Numbered from the stretch's first letter, positions 25,924 through 35,071 are shown. The stretch is DNA of 64,000 nucleotides from Pseudomonas hefeiensis (GCF_030687835.1 NZ_CP117449.1:5146001-5210000), one strand, 5' to 3'. Notes: generated by a model not told the origin, from the letters alone. Numbers and translations are program-made.

Positions 25924-28554
25924 TTAGCCGGTGTTGCGCAAACCGGCGGCAATCCCCGCCACAGACACCAGAAGCGCCTGTTCTACGGGGCTGCCCTGGG
26001 CAACGTCCTGCTGCCGCGAACGGGCGAGCAGTTCGGCCTGCAACAGGTGCAACGGATCGAGGTAGGTATTACGAAGACGGATGAATTCCAGGGTGTCAGG
26101 GCTATGTGCCAGTAGCTGCGACTGGCCAGTCAGCCCCAGGACCACGGAACAGGCCTGCGACAATAGGTCGCGTAAATGCTCACCCAACGGTAACAGCCCA
26201 GGCTCCACCAAACGCTCATCATAGGAGCGGGCAATGTCCGCGTCGGCCTTGGCCAGCACCATCTCCAGCATGTCGATGCGGGTGCGGAAAAACGGCCATT
26301 GCTCACGCATCTGCCCCAGCAACTCGCCCTCGCCGCGCTCCAGCGCCTTGCCCAGGGCGGTTTCCCAGCCGAGCCAGGCCGGCAGCATCAGGCGGGTCTG
26401 GGTCCAGCCGAAGATCCACGGAATCGCCCGCAGGCTTTCGATGCCCCCGGCCCGGCGCTTGGCCGGGCGGCTGCCCAAGGGCAGACGGCCCAGCTCCTGC
26501 TCCGGTGTGGACTGGCGAAAATACTCGACGAATTGCGGATTTTCCCGCACCACGGCGCGGTAAGCCTTGACCCCGTCGGCAGCCAATTCATCCATCAAAT
26601 GACGCCACTGGGCGGTGGGCGGCGGCGGCGGCAGCAACGTCGCTTCCAGCACTGCGGCGAGGTACAGATTGAGATTTTGTTCGGCGATGTCCGGCAGGCC
26701 AAATTTGAAACGAATCATTTCACCCTGTTCAGTGGTGCGGAATCGCCCGGCCACCGAACCCGGCGGTTGCGACAGAATCGCCGCATGAGCCGGACCCCCA
26801 CCACGGCCCACGGTGCCCCCACGGCCATGGAACAACAGGAGTTCGACTTGCTGTTCGCGGCAAATGTCCACCAGCCGTTCCTGAGCCCGATACTGCGCCC
26901 AGGCCGCCGCCGTGGTCCCGGCATCCTTGGCCGAATCGGAATAGCCGATCATCACCTCCTGAGGCCCTTGCAGCCGCGAGCGATAGCCCGGCAGCAGCAA
27001 TAATTGCTCGATCACCGGCCCGGCGTTGTCCAGGTCTGCCAGAGTCTCGAACAGCGGCACCACCCGCATGGGTCGCAACACACCCGACTCTTTCAACAGC
27101 AACTGCACGGCCAGCACATCGGAAGCCGCGCCGGCCATGGAGATCACGTAAGAACCCAGGGACGCCGCCGGCGCCGCAGCCACTTCCCGGCACGTGGCCA
27201 GAACTTCCGCCGTATCGGCCGACGGTTTGAAATGAGCCGGTAGCAGCGGACGCCGGTTGTTCAGTTCCTCCAGCAAAAAGCCGATGCGCTGCTCCTCGCT
27301 CCAGTCCTCATAGCGGCCCAGACCCAGGTAGTCAGTGATTTCGGTCATGGCGGCGCTGTGGCGCGTGGAGTCCTGACGCACATCGAGCCGCACCAGGAAC
27401 AAACCGAAGGTCACCGCCCGGCGCAGGCAATCGAGCAGCGGCCCGTCGGCGATCACGCCCATGCCGCACTCGTGCAGGGACTGGTAGCAAAGCTCCAGCG
27501 GGTCCAGCAGTTCGCGATTGTTCTGCAACACATCGGCAGAGGCTGGGGTGCTGACTTTAAGGGATGCCTGGGCCCAATTGCGCGTGGCGCGCAGGCGTTC
27601 ACGCAATTGTTTGAGCACGGCACGGTAGGGTTCCGCGCTGTCACCGGCCTGGGCGCGCAAAGCCTCGCTGGCTTTTTGCATGGACAGCTCAGCCGCCAGG
27701 TGATCAACGTCGCGCAGGTACAGGTCCGCCGCCATCCACCGCGCCAGCAACAGCACTTCGCGGGTCACTGCGGCGGTGACATTGGGGTTGCCATCCCGGT
27801 CGCCGCCCATCCACGAGGCAAAACGGATCGGTGCCGCCTCCAGCGGCAGGCGCAAGCCGGTGGCGGCATGCAGGGCCTGATCAGCCTTGCGCAGGTAATT
27901 GGGAATGGCCTGCCACAGCGAATGCTCGATCACCGCAAAGCCCCACTTGGCCTCGTCCACCGGGGTCGGCCGGGTGCGGCGTATTTCTTCGGTATGCCAG
28001 GCTTCGGCGATCAGCCGTTGCAGGCGTTCGTGGATCTGCGCGCGCTCGGCACTGGTGAGGTCGCGGTGATCCTGGGCCGCCAGTTGCGCGGCGATAGCGT
28101 CGTACTTCTGGATCAGCGTGCGCCGGGCCACTTCCGTGGGGTGGGCGGTCAGCACCAGCTCGATTTCCAGCCGTCCCAATTGCCGCGCCAGGGCCTCAGC
28201 GCCATGCCCCTCGGCCCGCAATCGAGCGAGCAGTTCAGGCAGCACCCGCGCCTCGAACGGTGCCGGCTTGGACTCTTCGCGCCGGTGGATAAGTTGGTAT
28301 TGCTCGGCGATGTTGGCCAGGTTGAGGAACTGATTGAACGCCCGCGCCACCGGCAGCAGTTCGTCTTCGCCCAACTGGTTGAGGCTGGCGCTGAGTTCGG
28401 CGTCCATGGAGCCGCGTCGATCGGCCTTGGCGCCCTTGCGGATCTGCTCGATCTTGTCGAGAAACTTATCCCCGTACTGTTCGCGGATGGTGTTGCCCAG
28501 CAGCTCGCCGAGCAGGTGAACATCCTCGCGCAAGCGTGCATCGATATCGGTCAT
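25924..28554 (-). CDS. ppc: Phosphoenolpyruvate carboxylase (876 aa)
   Basis: Anaplerotic enzyme that makes oxaloacetate from PEP and bicarbonate. The active-site histidine lies in [14 protein letters not shown], the substrate loop in [16 protein letters not shown], and [15 protein letters not shown] carries a conserved catalytic stretch. The C-terminus ends in [13 protein letters not shown], the canonical terminal Gly motif. It is full length. It is divergent from the 114-aa gene at 28744 with a 189-base promoter spacer. Confidence 0.96.
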   Translation of the reverse strand: MTDIDARLREDVHLLGELLGNTIREQYGDKFLDKIEQIRKGAKADRRGSMDAELSASLNQLGEDELLPVARAFNQFLNLANIAEQYQLIHRREESKPAPFEARVLPELLARLRAEGHGAEALARQLGRLEIELVLTAHPTEVARRTLIQKYDAIAAQLAAQDHRDLTSAERAQIHERLQRLIAEAWHTEEIRRTRPTPVDEAKWGFAVIEHSLWQAIPNYLRKADQALHAATGLRLPLEAAPIRFASWMGGDRDGNPNVTAAVTREVLLLARWMAADLYLRDVDHLAAELSMQKASEALRAQAGDSAEPYRAVLKQLRERLRATRNWAQASLKVSTPASADVLQNNRELLDPLELCYQSLHECGMGVIADGPLLDCLRRAVTFGLFLVRLDVRQDSTRHSAAMTEITDYLGLGRYEDWSEEQRIGFLLEELNNRRPLLPAHFKPSADTAEVLATCREVAAAPAASLGSYVISMAGAASDVLAVQLLLKESGVLRPMRVVPLFETLADLDNAGPVIEQLLLLPGYRSRLQGPQEVMIGYSDSAKDAGTTAAAWAQYRAQERLVDICREQQVELLLFHGRGGTVGRGGGPAHAAILSQPPGSVAGRFRTTEQGEMIRFKFGLPDIAEQNLNLYLAAVLEATLLPPPPPTAQWRHLMDELAADGVKAYRAVVRENPQFVEYFRQSTPEQELGRLPLGSRPAKRRAGGIESLRAIPWIFGWTQTRLMLPAWLGWETALGKALERGEGELLGQMREQWPFFRTRIDMLEMVLAKADADIARSYDERLVEPGLLPLGEHLRDLLSQACSVVLGLTGQSQLLAHSPDTLEFIRLRNTYLDPLHLLQAELLARSRQQDVAQGSPVEQALLVSVAGIAAGLRNTG

Positions 28555-28743
28555 CAGCAGTTCTCCAGCAAAAGGTCCGGACAGCTCTTGAGTTAGACGT
28601 TGAACAGAGAGTGCCGACGCAAGGCGTTTATGACAAGCGACGAAGGGACATTAAACCTTGTTGGACAAAGCTAGTCTCATGAATAAGCCACACAACGGCT
28701 TGTCACTCTGCGCGCCTGCCATCCGCGGGCTATTGAGGTCATC

Positions 28744-29088
28744 ATGAAGATCCGTGAGCTCGCCCAGCACTGGGAAGAAAATGCCAAGGGTTGCCTGACC
28801 CAAACCGGCTACACGATTCACCTGGACGTGGAGGCCGCCGCACGACTGGCGGCGATCTGCGACATGTACCCCAAGCGCCAGCCCGAGGAGCTACTCGGCG
28901 AATTGATCGGGGCGGCGCTGGAAGAACTGGAAGCGAGCTTCCCTTACATCAAGGGCTCGCAAGTGGTGGCCACCGATGAAGAAGGTGACCCGCTCTACGA
29001 AGACGTCGGCCCGACCCCGCGCTTTCTCGCGCTGTCGCGGCGTCATCTGCATCAACTCTCCTCGCAGAACGACAAGTCCAAGCACTGA
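28744..29088 (+). CDS. Conserved hypothetical protein (114 aa)
   Basis: Soluble protein without signal peptide. It starts MKIRELAQHWEENAKGCL and has a ribbon/helix-like pattern in YTIHLDVEAAARLAAICDMYPKRQPEELLGELIGAALEELE, reminiscent of a small DNA-binding or regulatory helix pair, followed by an acidic middle (ATDEEGDPLYEDVGPTPRF). The start has GAGG 5 bases upstream. Some databases call such genes pilin assembly proteins, which I cannot support from the sequence. It is next to ppc as in P. aeruginosa. Confidence 0.75.
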   Translation: MKIRELAQHWEENAKGCLTQTGYTIHLDVEAAARLAAICDMYPKRQPEELLGELIGAALEELEASFPYIKGSQVVATDEEGDPLYEDVGPTPRFLALSRRHLHQLSSQNDKSKH

Positions 29089-29092
29089 GTGA

Positions 29093-29190
29093 TGTAGGAG
29101 CTGTCGAGCGAAGCGAGGCTGCGATCTTTGCCCAGAGCTTGAGTCTCAAGCGAAAGATCAAAAGATCGCAGCCTTCGGCAGCCCCTATAC
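29093..29190. repeat. REP-like pair, TAGGAGCTG...GCTGCGATCTTT class
   Basis: A third palindrome class: GTAGGAGCTG and GCTGCGATCTTT arms are mirrored at the right by AAAGATCGCAGCC and GGCAGCCCCTA. It occupies about a quarter of the 370-base spacer before the lipoprotein operon. Confidence 0.8.
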
Positions 29191-29315
29191 GCGTCATCCC
29201 CCCAAAAAACGCCCATCCCTCAGGCCCTGAATACCGCCGCGCGCCTTGAAAGTTCAGCTTTTCTGGCGTTGACCAATCAGTCAGTAATTCTTTTGGCGAT
29301 TGGCCATCCCTCGCT

Positions 29316-29343
29316 GAACTTTTGAAAAACGCCTCGGGTCACA
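29316..29343 (+). promoter_or_regulatory. Putative AlgU (sigma-22/RpoE-type) promoter
   Basis: GAACTT (29316-29321), a 17-base spacer, then TCACA (29339-29343) closely match the GAACTT-N16/17-TCtgA consensus of the envelope-stress sigma factor. It lies about 110 bases upstream of the DUF4398 lipoprotein gene and its OmpA-like partner. In P. aeruginosa the orthologous lptF locus is known to be AlgU-dependent. Confidence 0.65.
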
Positions 29344-29458
29344 CCGAGTAACCATACTGGAACGGTCGTTTAAATAAACACGTCCTGGCGCCAGCGCCGA
29401 AACAGACGTCACGGCTTCGGTCCCAGCATGGATCTGTAGTTTTTTCAGGAGTTTTCCA

Positions 29459-29872
29459 ATGGAGTTGAAGCCTATGAATACCTGCACTGCCAAACCCTCA
29501 TCCACTGGCCTGCGCGGCCTGAAGTTGGCTGCCCTGGCTATCGGTAGCAGCTTCATTCTCGCCGGTTGCGCCGGCAACCCGCCTTCGGAGCAATACGCAG
29601 TGACCCAATCGGCGGTCAACAGCGCCGTCAGCGCCGGCGGTACCGAATTCGCCGCCGTGGAAATGAAGTCGGCCCAGGACAAGCTCAAGCAGGCCGAGAT
29701 CGCGATGCACGACAAGAACTATGAAGAAGCCAAGCGTCTGGCCGAGCAGGCCGAGTGGGACGCCCGCGTCGCCGAGCGCAAGGCCCAGGCCGCCAAGGCC
29801 GAACAGGCGCTCAAGGATTCCCAGAAAGGGGTTCAGGAACTGCGTCAGGAAGGCATGAACAAGCTTCAGTAA
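29459..29872 (+). CDS. DUF4398 domain-containing lipoprotein (137 aa)
   Basis: Exported lipoprotein. The signal peptide ends at lipobox ILAGC (C37 from this start). The mature part is a long Ala/Glu/Lys-rich helix (AVEMKSAQDKLKQAEIAMHDKNYEEAKRLAEQAEWDARVAERKAQAAKAEQAL), the DUF4398 pattern, probably a coiled coil in the periplasm. The ATG at 29459 has AGGAG 8 bases upstream; ATG 29474 (MNTCTAK) is a possible alternative, 9 bases after GGAG. It is 48 bases before lptF and shares the AlgU-like promoter. Confidence 0.85.
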   Translation: MELKPMNTCTAKPSSTGLRGLKLAALAIGSSFILAGCAGNPPSEQYAVTQSAVNSAVSAGGTEFAAVEMKSAQDKLKQAEIAMHDKNYEEAKRLAEQAEWDARVAERKAQAAKAEQALKDSQKGVQELRQEGMNKLQ

Positions 29873-29920
29873 GCCGTTCACGCCACGACGTACTTCTCAT
29901 TGATAAAAGGACGACAGACT

Positions 29921-30712
29921 ATGATGCACAAACATTTGATGATCCCCGCCCTGCTGGCCGCCTGCGTATCGCTGGCCGCGTGCTCCACCGATCCGAACGC
30001 GAATCTGGAACAGGCCCGGACCAACTATAACGGCCTGCAAGCCGACCCGGCGGCGACCAAAGTTGCCGCGCTGGAAACCAAGGACGCCGCCGACTTCCTG
30101 GCCAAAGCCGACAAGGCCTACATGGACAAGGAAGACGAAGCCAAGGTTGACCAACTGGCCTACCTGACCAACCAGCGCGTGGAAGTGGCCAAGCAGACCA
30201 TCGCCCTGCGCACCGCCGAAGCCGAGCTGAAAAACGCGGGTGACGAACGCGCTCGCGCACTGCTTGAAGCCCGTAACGCGCAGATCAAGCAACTGCAAGA
30301 CAGCCTCAACGCCAAGCAAACCGAACGCGGTACGCTGGTGACCTTTGGTGACGTGCTGTTCGCCACCAACAAGTCCGAGCTGCGTTCCAGCGGCCTGGTC
30401 AACGTGAATAAACTGGCGCAGTTCCTCCAGGAAAACCCCGACCGTAAGGTGATTGTCGAAGGCTACACCGACAGCACCGGCTCGGATTCCTACAACCAGT
30501 CGCTGTCCGAGCGCCGCGCCAGCTCCGTACGTATGGCACTGGTGAAAATGGGCGTCGACCCGGCGCGCATCGTGACCCAGGGTTATGGCAAGGAATTCCC
30601 GGTGGCTGATAACTCCAGCGTTTCCGGCCGTGCGATGAACCGTCGGGTGGAGGTGACCATCTCCAACGACAACCAGCCAGTCGCCCCGCGCTCGACCATG
30701 AGCGCCAACTGA
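29921..30712 (+). CDS. lptF: OmpA-family lipoprotein, LptF type (263 aa)
   Basis: Outer-membrane-associated lipoprotein with lipobox SLAACSTD, an N-terminal helical part similar to its neighbour (AETKDAADFLAKADKAYMDKEDEAKVDQ, ARNAQIKQLQDSLNAKQTERG), and a C-terminal OmpA peptidoglycan-binding domain (GDVLFATNKSELRSSG, then VEGYTDSTGSDSYNQSLSERRASSVRMAL and GRAMNRRVEVTI). The Asp and Arg in this domain bind diaminopimelate in homologues. The name LptF here is the P. aeruginosa lipotoxin, not the LPS-export permease. It is followed by a strong terminator, so the two-gene operon ends here. Confidence 0.88.
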   Translation: MMHKHLMIPALLAACVSLAACSTDPNANLEQARTNYNGLQADPAATKVAALETKDAADFLAKADKAYMDKEDEAKVDQLAYLTNQRVEVAKQTIALRTAEAELKNAGDERARALLEARNAQIKQLQDSLNAKQTERGTLVTFGDVLFATNKSELRSSGLVNVNKLAQFLQENPDRKVIVEGYTDSTGSDSYNQSLSERRASSVRMALVKMGVDPARIVTQGYGKEFPVADNSSVSGRAMNRRVEVTISNDNQPVAPRSTMSAN

Positions 30713-30729
30713 TCGGCTGACTGCAACTG

Positions 30730-30767
30730 AAAAAGCCCCGCCTGACTTGATCAGGCGGGGCTTTTTA
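30730..30767 (+). terminator. Rho-independent terminator after lptF
   Basis: AAAAAGCCCCGCCTGA pairs with TCAGGCGGGGCTTTTT around CTTGA's central bases, followed by T-run. Strong and bidirectional in form. Confidence 0.85.
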
Positions 30768-30787
30768 TCGGCCAACACATTTCCCCT

Positions 30788-30875
30788 TGTGGGAGCGGGC
30801 TTGCTCGCGAAGGCGTCGGATCAGCCACCTATACAGTGACTGAAACACCGCCTTCGCGAGCAAGCCCGCTCCCAC
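30788..30875. repeat. REP/BIME pair, TGTGGGAGC class
   Basis: Inverted pair just past the lptF terminator, between convergent lptF and the 109-aa gene. Confidence 0.85.
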
Positions 30876-30905
30876 ATTGGATCGCTGACATTCACATGAT
30901 CAGGC

Positions 30906-31235
30906 CTACGGCTCAAGCTTCTGCGGCGTCTCTTGCCCCATGCACCGCACCGCACGCTTCTTCTCATTGATCAGCACGCCGGTCAGGCCTTTCTGTTCGG
31001 TGTCGAACAGCACCAGCACACCGTCAATGCATTGGGCGACCTGTGGAGCAGGCTCCAGGGCGACTTTGTAATCTTCGCCCGGCACGGTCTTGAGCATCGT
31101 GAACTCGTTGAGCAGCAACGCATCCTCGGGTTTGGCGAAGTGCAGGTAGCCGTAGTACCAGAGCACCGCGACGGTGCCGAGGATGCTGCAGATACCGGTG
31201 ATAATCAGGGGGATGGCGTTACGTTCTTCGCTCAT
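30906..31235 (-). CDS. Conserved single-pass membrane protein (109 aa)
   Basis: Has one N-terminal membrane helix (residues 8-28, IPLIITGICSILGTVAVLWYYGYLHF) followed by a soluble part of about 80 residues with two cysteines (AQCIDGVLVLF and RAVRCMGQE). It is probably anchored in the inner membrane with the soluble part in the periplasm. Its ATG overlaps the stop of the hydrolase gene by 4 bases (ATGA), so the two are co-translated. No family function is known to me. Confidence 0.75.
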   Translation of the reverse strand: MSEERNAIPLIITGICSILGTVAVLWYYGYLHFAKPEDALLLNEFTMLKTVPGEDYKVALEPAPQVAQCIDGVLVLFDTEQKGLTGVLINEKKRAVRCMGQETPQKLEP

Positions 31236-32137
31236 TGCGGGCTCTCTGAAGATTCAACAGATGATTTCGGATAATTCGGGATCTCACCCAGGCGGCGCAG
31301 GCCGTCGAAGTGCCTGGGGTCGTCGAGATAGCGCAGCATCACCGTTCGCCAGACCGGGTCGGCGAATGTCTGCACGTGTCCACCGCGAGTCAATTGCAGG
31401 ACCCGGGGCGGCGGCGCAGCTTGATACAGACGGATGCCGTTGGAAAGAGGCACGATGGGATCATCGAGGCTGTGGTAGATCAATTTCGGTACGCCCTTCA
31501 ATTGCGCCACCGAGCCGATTGCACTGTCACCGTCCGGCACCAGCCAGGACAGCGGCACCTGCAATGCCCAGGTCAGCCATGAAGTACTCAGGGCGAACCG
31601 CCCCACATCGCGATAACTGGCGGGCACACCATCGAGCACCAGGGCCTTGAGTTGCGGCTGACGCTCGGGATGATCGGCCAGGTAATGCACCGCCAGCGCG
31701 CCGCCCAGGCTCTGGCCGAGCAACACCAGCGGCTTGCCTTGAACCTGAGGCGCCTGGTCGAGCCATTTGAACGCCGCGTCGATGTCCTGATAGATCGCCG
31801 GCAGGCTCGGCTCGCCTTCAGACAGACCGTAACCGCGGTAGTCCACCATCAACACCTGGTAGCCCTGCTCCGGTAACCACCAGCTTCCCCCCAAGTGCCA
31901 GGCCAGGTTGCCGCCGTTGCCGTGCAAGTGCAGGACGGTGCCCTTGACCTCCACACCTTGTTTGACCGGCAGCCACCAGCCGTGGAGCCTGACACCGTCG
32001 GCGGTGGTCAGGGTGACGTCGCGGTAATCGAGCTTGGCCCGCTCTGGGGTAAAAGGCAGGCCGCGTTCGGGGTAGAACAGCAGGGAACTGCAACCGCTCA
32101 GGGTCAGCAGCAGGCATAAGATGCCGAGGGTTCGCAT
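31232..32137 (-). CDS. Alpha/beta-hydrolase lipoprotein (301 aa)
   Basis: Lipoprotein with lipobox LTLSGCSS, then an alpha/beta-hydrolase fold: oxyanion region HLHGNGGNLAWHLGG, nucleophile elbow GQSLGG with S143, acid in SLDDPIVP and histidine in TRGGHVQT. It resembles the YfhR/BEM46-like group (substrate unknown, perhaps an ester or lipid in the envelope). The start has GAGG upstream. It is the first gene of a short pair with the 109-aa protein, and is separated from the QEGLA gene by a perfect REP hairpin. Confidence 0.85.
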   Translation of the reverse strand: MRTLGILCLLLTLSGCSSLLFYPERGLPFTPERAKLDYRDVTLTTADGVRLHGWWLPVKQGVEVKGTVLHLHGNGGNLAWHLGGSWWLPEQGYQVLMVDYRGYGLSEGEPSLPAIYQDIDAAFKWLDQAPQVQGKPLVLLGQSLGGALAVHYLADHPERQPQLKALVLDGVPASYRDVGRFALSTSWLTWALQVPLSWLVPDGDSAIGSVAQLKGVPKLIYHSLDDPIVPLSNGIRLYQAAPPPRVLQLTRGGHVQTFADPVWRTVMLRYLDDPRHFDGLRRLGEIPNYPKSSVESSESPQ

Positions 32138-32176
32138 CCGGTGAAACCTCGCAAAAAATCAGAATTGGAACACCAT

Positions 32177-32214
32177 CCCCCTGTGGGAGCGGGCTTGCTC
32201 GCTCCCACAGGGGG
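32177..32214. repeat. Collapsed REP: perfect 15-bp hairpin
   Basis: CCCCCTGTGGGAGCG pairs with its exact complement around an 8-base loop. It is a TGTGGGAGC-class REP without a central unique segment. It follows the QEGLA gene by 12 bases and may end its transcript. Confidence 0.8.
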
Positions 32215-32226
32215 ACGGTGTTGTGC

Positions 32227-33504
32227 TTAAAGGATATTGGAATAATCCGCTTCGATCCGGTCCAGGCTCAGGTGGTTCAGGAAGTTGGAGAAACACATCC
32301 AGGCCGACAGCGCGTTCATGTCGCGGAACTGTTCCGGCAGATACTTGGGCGGCACGACCAGGCCTTCATCCACCAGTTGGCGCATCGTGCGCATGTCTTC
32401 AAGGGTGGTTTTGCCGCAGAACAGCAGCGGCACCTGCTCCAGCTTGCCTTTGCGTACGGCCAGCTGAATGTAGTTGTAAACCATGATGAAGCCCTTGAGG
32501 TAGGACAAGTCTTTGGTGAATGGCAGACCAGTCGGCACCGAGCCACGGAAAACCCGGCTGGCGTTGCCGTAGCTTTCGCCCATTTCAAAGCCTTGCTCAC
32601 GGAAGAACTCGAATATCTGCAGAAAGTCCGCCCCCTCCTCCACCATGTGAATGGCCCGGGTGCGATTGGTCAGCTTGCGCAGGCGACTTGGGTAAGAGGC
32701 GAAGGTGATGATCTCCATCAGGATTGCCAAGCCTTCCTGGGTCACCGTGGACGAGGGTGGGCCCTTGGACAGGAAGGTGCAGATCGGCTGATTCAGGCCG
32801 TTGAGGGTAGTGCCGACGTGTACCAGGCCTTCATGGACTTCCAGGGCCCGAACGTCACGGTCGTTGAACATCGCATCGGTACGGATCTTGATGTAGTCGG
32901 CGCCGGCCGCCGCATCGGCCACGATCCCGTCGGACTCGAACACCCGGATGGTTTCCTCGGCTTCGCCGAAGACCCGGTTGAGTCGATGCTGCAGCAGGCT
33001 GACAGCGTCCTGGGCGGTCAGAATCTTCGGTTCGTCCTTCAGGTCACCACGACCGTCGATGTTGTTCAGGTAATCGGACAACATCAAGCCCAGATCAGCC
33101 AGGGTCGGGTCGCCGGCATGGAACGCATCGGAGGCAGCGCCATACAACTCCTGGGAGATCAGCCCGAAATCCTCGGTGCCACGCGCTTCGAGCATGCGCA
33201 CCACCATGCGGTATTCCTTGCACATACGACGCATGATCTGGCCGACCGGGTTGAACTGCCCGAGCTGACGGGTGATGTCGCGTTCGATGTTCTGGAATTC
33301 CAGCTTCACTTTGCTGGAGTCAAAAGCCAGCGGCCGGTTGAGGTAGTAGTCGCGGTCCACGGCGGGCATTTCCTTACCCTTGGCCTTGAGAAACCCCTTG
33401 CGAATGCTCTCGTCCCACTTTACTGCGTCGAGGATGCGAATCGGCGTTTGCGCCAGCACAATGCGATCGGACAAGGTGCGTATCGTCTGCTGGTAATCGT
33501 CCAC
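32227..33504 (-). CDS. DUF1704 / QEGLA-motif protein, probable zinc metallopeptidase (425 aa)
   Basis: Annotated in databases as a flavohaemoglobin-expression-modulating QEGLA-motif protein (DUF1704). The sequence carries HEGLVH at residues 224-229, which is an HExxxH zinc motif (H224, E225, H229), and QEGLA at 256-260, which offers E257 as a third ligand. This HExxxH plus downstream EGLA pattern is that of the MATCAP/KIAA0895 family, shown in animals to be tubulin tyrosine carboxypeptidases. A bacterial substrate is unknown. I start at GTG 33504 because AGGAG lies 6 bases upstream; a TTG at 33540 would overlap the upstream stop codon. Cytoplasmic, with no signal peptide. Confidence 0.82.
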   Translation of the reverse strand: MDDYQQTIRTLSDRIVLAQTPIRILDAVKWDESIRKGFLKAKGKEMPAVDRDYYLNRPLAFDSSKVKLEFQNIERDITRQLGQFNPVGQIMRRMCKEYRMVVRMLEARGTEDFGLISQELYGAASDAFHAGDPTLADLGLMLSDYLNNIDGRGDLKDEPKILTAQDAVSLLQHRLNRVFGEAEETIRVFESDGIVADAAAGADYIKIRTDAMFNDRDVRALEVHEGLVHVGTTLNGLNQPICTFLSKGPPSSTVTQEGLAILMEIITFASYPSRLRKLTNRTRAIHMVEEGADFLQIFEFFREQGFEMGESYGNASRVFRGSVPTGLPFTKDLSYLKGFIMVYNYIQLAVRKGKLEQVPLLFCGKTTLEDMRTMRQLVDEGLVVPPKYLPEQFRDMNALSAWMCFSNFLNHLSLDRIEADYSNIL

Positions 33505-33540
33505 CCGTAACTCCTGTGAAAAAACGTCCGCTTGTTGCAA

Positions 33541-34095
33541 TTATTGGGATTTGACCAGCCGCTGGTAGCGCACGGCCTCCGAGAACACATCGGAGTTGGC
33601 CGGGTCGTCGAGGTAACGGAAAACCGTGCCCATGTCGCTGTCCACCAGCACGCCGTCACCTTCTTCGCTCTGGTTCGGCTGGCCACTGAGGATCTTCTGG
33701 CCGATGGCCTGGTTGATCTGATCCATATCCAGGTTGTAGATCACCAGTTCCTGCTTGTCGGTCAGCTCGAAACCGGCGATCACGAAATGTCCTCCATAGC
33801 GGGCTGGCACCTTGGCCGACAGATACCAGCGGCTGCCGTGACGGGAGACGGTCACCGGGATGGCTTCGCGCTCCAGAGGCTTGGCCCTGAAGTAGGTGAC
33901 GGCTTGATAACGGCGCGGGCCCACTTCGGCCAACTCCAGGTTGAGCGGCTCGCCCCAGGCGTTGGTGCTGGTCCAGTGGCCGACCAGGCCTTGGGGCGCG
34001 GCTTCGCTGTCGGGCAACGGTGCCTTGAAGGACACCAGGCAACCACTGAGCAGCAGCAACGACACGGCCATTACAACGGCACGCCAGGCTTTCAT
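33541..34095 (-). CDS. Conserved lipoprotein (184 aa)
   Basis: Signal peptide with lipobox LLLLSGCLVS. The mature part is rich in beta-strand patterns (HWTSTNAWGEPLNLELAEVGPRRYQAVTYFRAK, SRWYLSAKVPARYGGHFVIAGFEL) and ends with DDPANSDVFSEAVRYQRL. I do not recognise a named domain. The start has GGAG 5 bases upstream. It lies 36 bases before the GTG of the QEGLA gene on the same strand, so they are probably co-transcribed. It is conserved in this order in P. aeruginosa. Confidence 0.75.
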   Translation of the reverse strand: MKAWRAVVMAVSLLLLSGCLVSFKAPLPDSEAAPQGLVGHWTSTNAWGEPLNLELAEVGPRRYQAVTYFRAKPLEREAIPVTVSRHGSRWYLSAKVPARYGGHFVIAGFELTDKQELVIYNLDMDQINQAIGQKILSGQPNQSEEGDGVLVDSDMGTVFRYLDDPANSDVFSEAVRYQRLVKSQ

Positions 34096-34143
34096 TTGAA
34101 CTCCCTATGGTAGGCGCCTTGTCCTTACATGTGGCAGCAGGTG

Positions 34144-34232
34144 TGTGGGAGCAAAGCTTGCTCGCGATGAAGGCACTTCGATCTATCGAGAGACCGCGTT
34201 ATCGTTCATCGCCAGCAAGCTTTACTGCCACA
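34144..34232. repeat. Diverged REP pair
   Basis: The left arm is intact (TGTGGGAGCAAAGCTTGCTCGCGA) but the right arm has substitutions (GCCAGCAAGCTTTACTGCCACA), so it is an older, decaying element. Confidence 0.8.
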
Positions 34233-34252
34233 TAGCCTACGCCCACAAGGGG

Positions 34253-34957
34253 TTATACCGAGGCCAATACCAGATGCATGTAGCGGGTCAGGATGCCGAG
34301 CATTTCTTCTGCCGCTACCGGCTCGGCGCCATTGAGCAAGCCTTGATATTCCATCCGTCCGATAATCGCCGTCAACACTTTGGCATCCTGCTGGGGTTCG
34401 CGCGAGCCTAAAACCTGGAAAAACTGACAAGTGCCGTGCAACAGGATCTGCTGGTGGGAGCGCACCAGCTCCGCCAGACGCGGGTTGAGGAGCGCTTCCT
34501 GACGAAATGCCTGTTCCGCCATCAGGTATTCGCGCCGGCTGTGCAATTGATGCTGCACGTAGTCGGCGGTCATCCGGGCGATGTCGTCCGCCAACTGCGA
34601 GCGCGATTCGGCGCTGCCGTCTCCGTAGGCGACCATCTCCCGCAGCAGGCCTTCATTGTTGGTCCACAGCTTGGCCATGAACGCTGCGCTGCGCTCCACG
34701 TACTGGGCGAAGGTATCGGTGAGCAGGTCATCGATGTCCTTGAAATAATAAGTCGTCGCCGAGAGCGGCACACCCGCTTCGGCGGCCACCGCACGGTGGC
34801 GCACCGCCCGCACACCATCGCGCACCACAATGCGCATGGCCGCATCGAGAATCTCCTGGCGACGCTGTTCACTGCCCTGTCGGCTGGCCTTGCGACCCTG
34901 GTACTGAACACTTTCAGCGACAGCAGTGGCGACGCCCGCTGCACCTTCTGGAGCCAT
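34253..34957 (-). CDS. TetR-family transcriptional regulator (234 aa)
   Basis: N-terminal TetR helix-turn-helix: RRQEILDAAMRIVVRDGVRAVRHRAVAAEAGVPLSATTYYFKDIDDLLTDTF. The C-terminal dimerisation/ligand part has HSRREYLMAEQAFRQEALLNPRLAEL and GRMEYQGLLNG. A structure of the P. aeruginosa orthologue (PA3699) exists, as I recall, but its targets are unknown. I start at ATG 34957 (MAPEG); a GTG at 34969 would add four residues. Neither start has a strong ribosome site. It follows the lysS terminator on the same strand. Confidence 0.85.
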   Translation of the reverse strand: MAPEGAAGVATAVAESVQYQGRKASRQGSEQRRQEILDAAMRIVVRDGVRAVRHRAVAAEAGVPLSATTYYFKDIDDLLTDTFAQYVERSAAFMAKLWTNNEGLLREMVAYGDGSAESRSQLADDIARMTADYVQHQLHSRREYLMAEQAFRQEALLNPRLAELVRSHQQILLHGTCQFFQVLGSREPQQDAKVLTAIIGRMEYQGLLNGAEPVAAEEMLGILTRYMHLVLASV

Positions 34958-35031
34958 TGCACGATTCACGACAGGTCTTTCCTCACTATTTCAAAAGTAA
35001 CCACTTGATACGTTTGTACCAGACAGGCAAT

Positions 35032-35063
35032 AAAAAGCCGCCTGTTCGAGGCGGCTTTTTAAT
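35032..35063 (-). terminator. Rho-independent terminator after lysS
   Basis: AAAAAGCCGCC pairs with GGCGGCTTTTT around TGTTCGA, just past the lysS stop in its direction. Confidence 0.85.
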
Positions 35064-35071
35064 TGAAACAC

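Noticed and set aside
32218..33510. 430-codon open frame on the plus strand
   Set aside because: Antisense shadow of the QEGLA gene.
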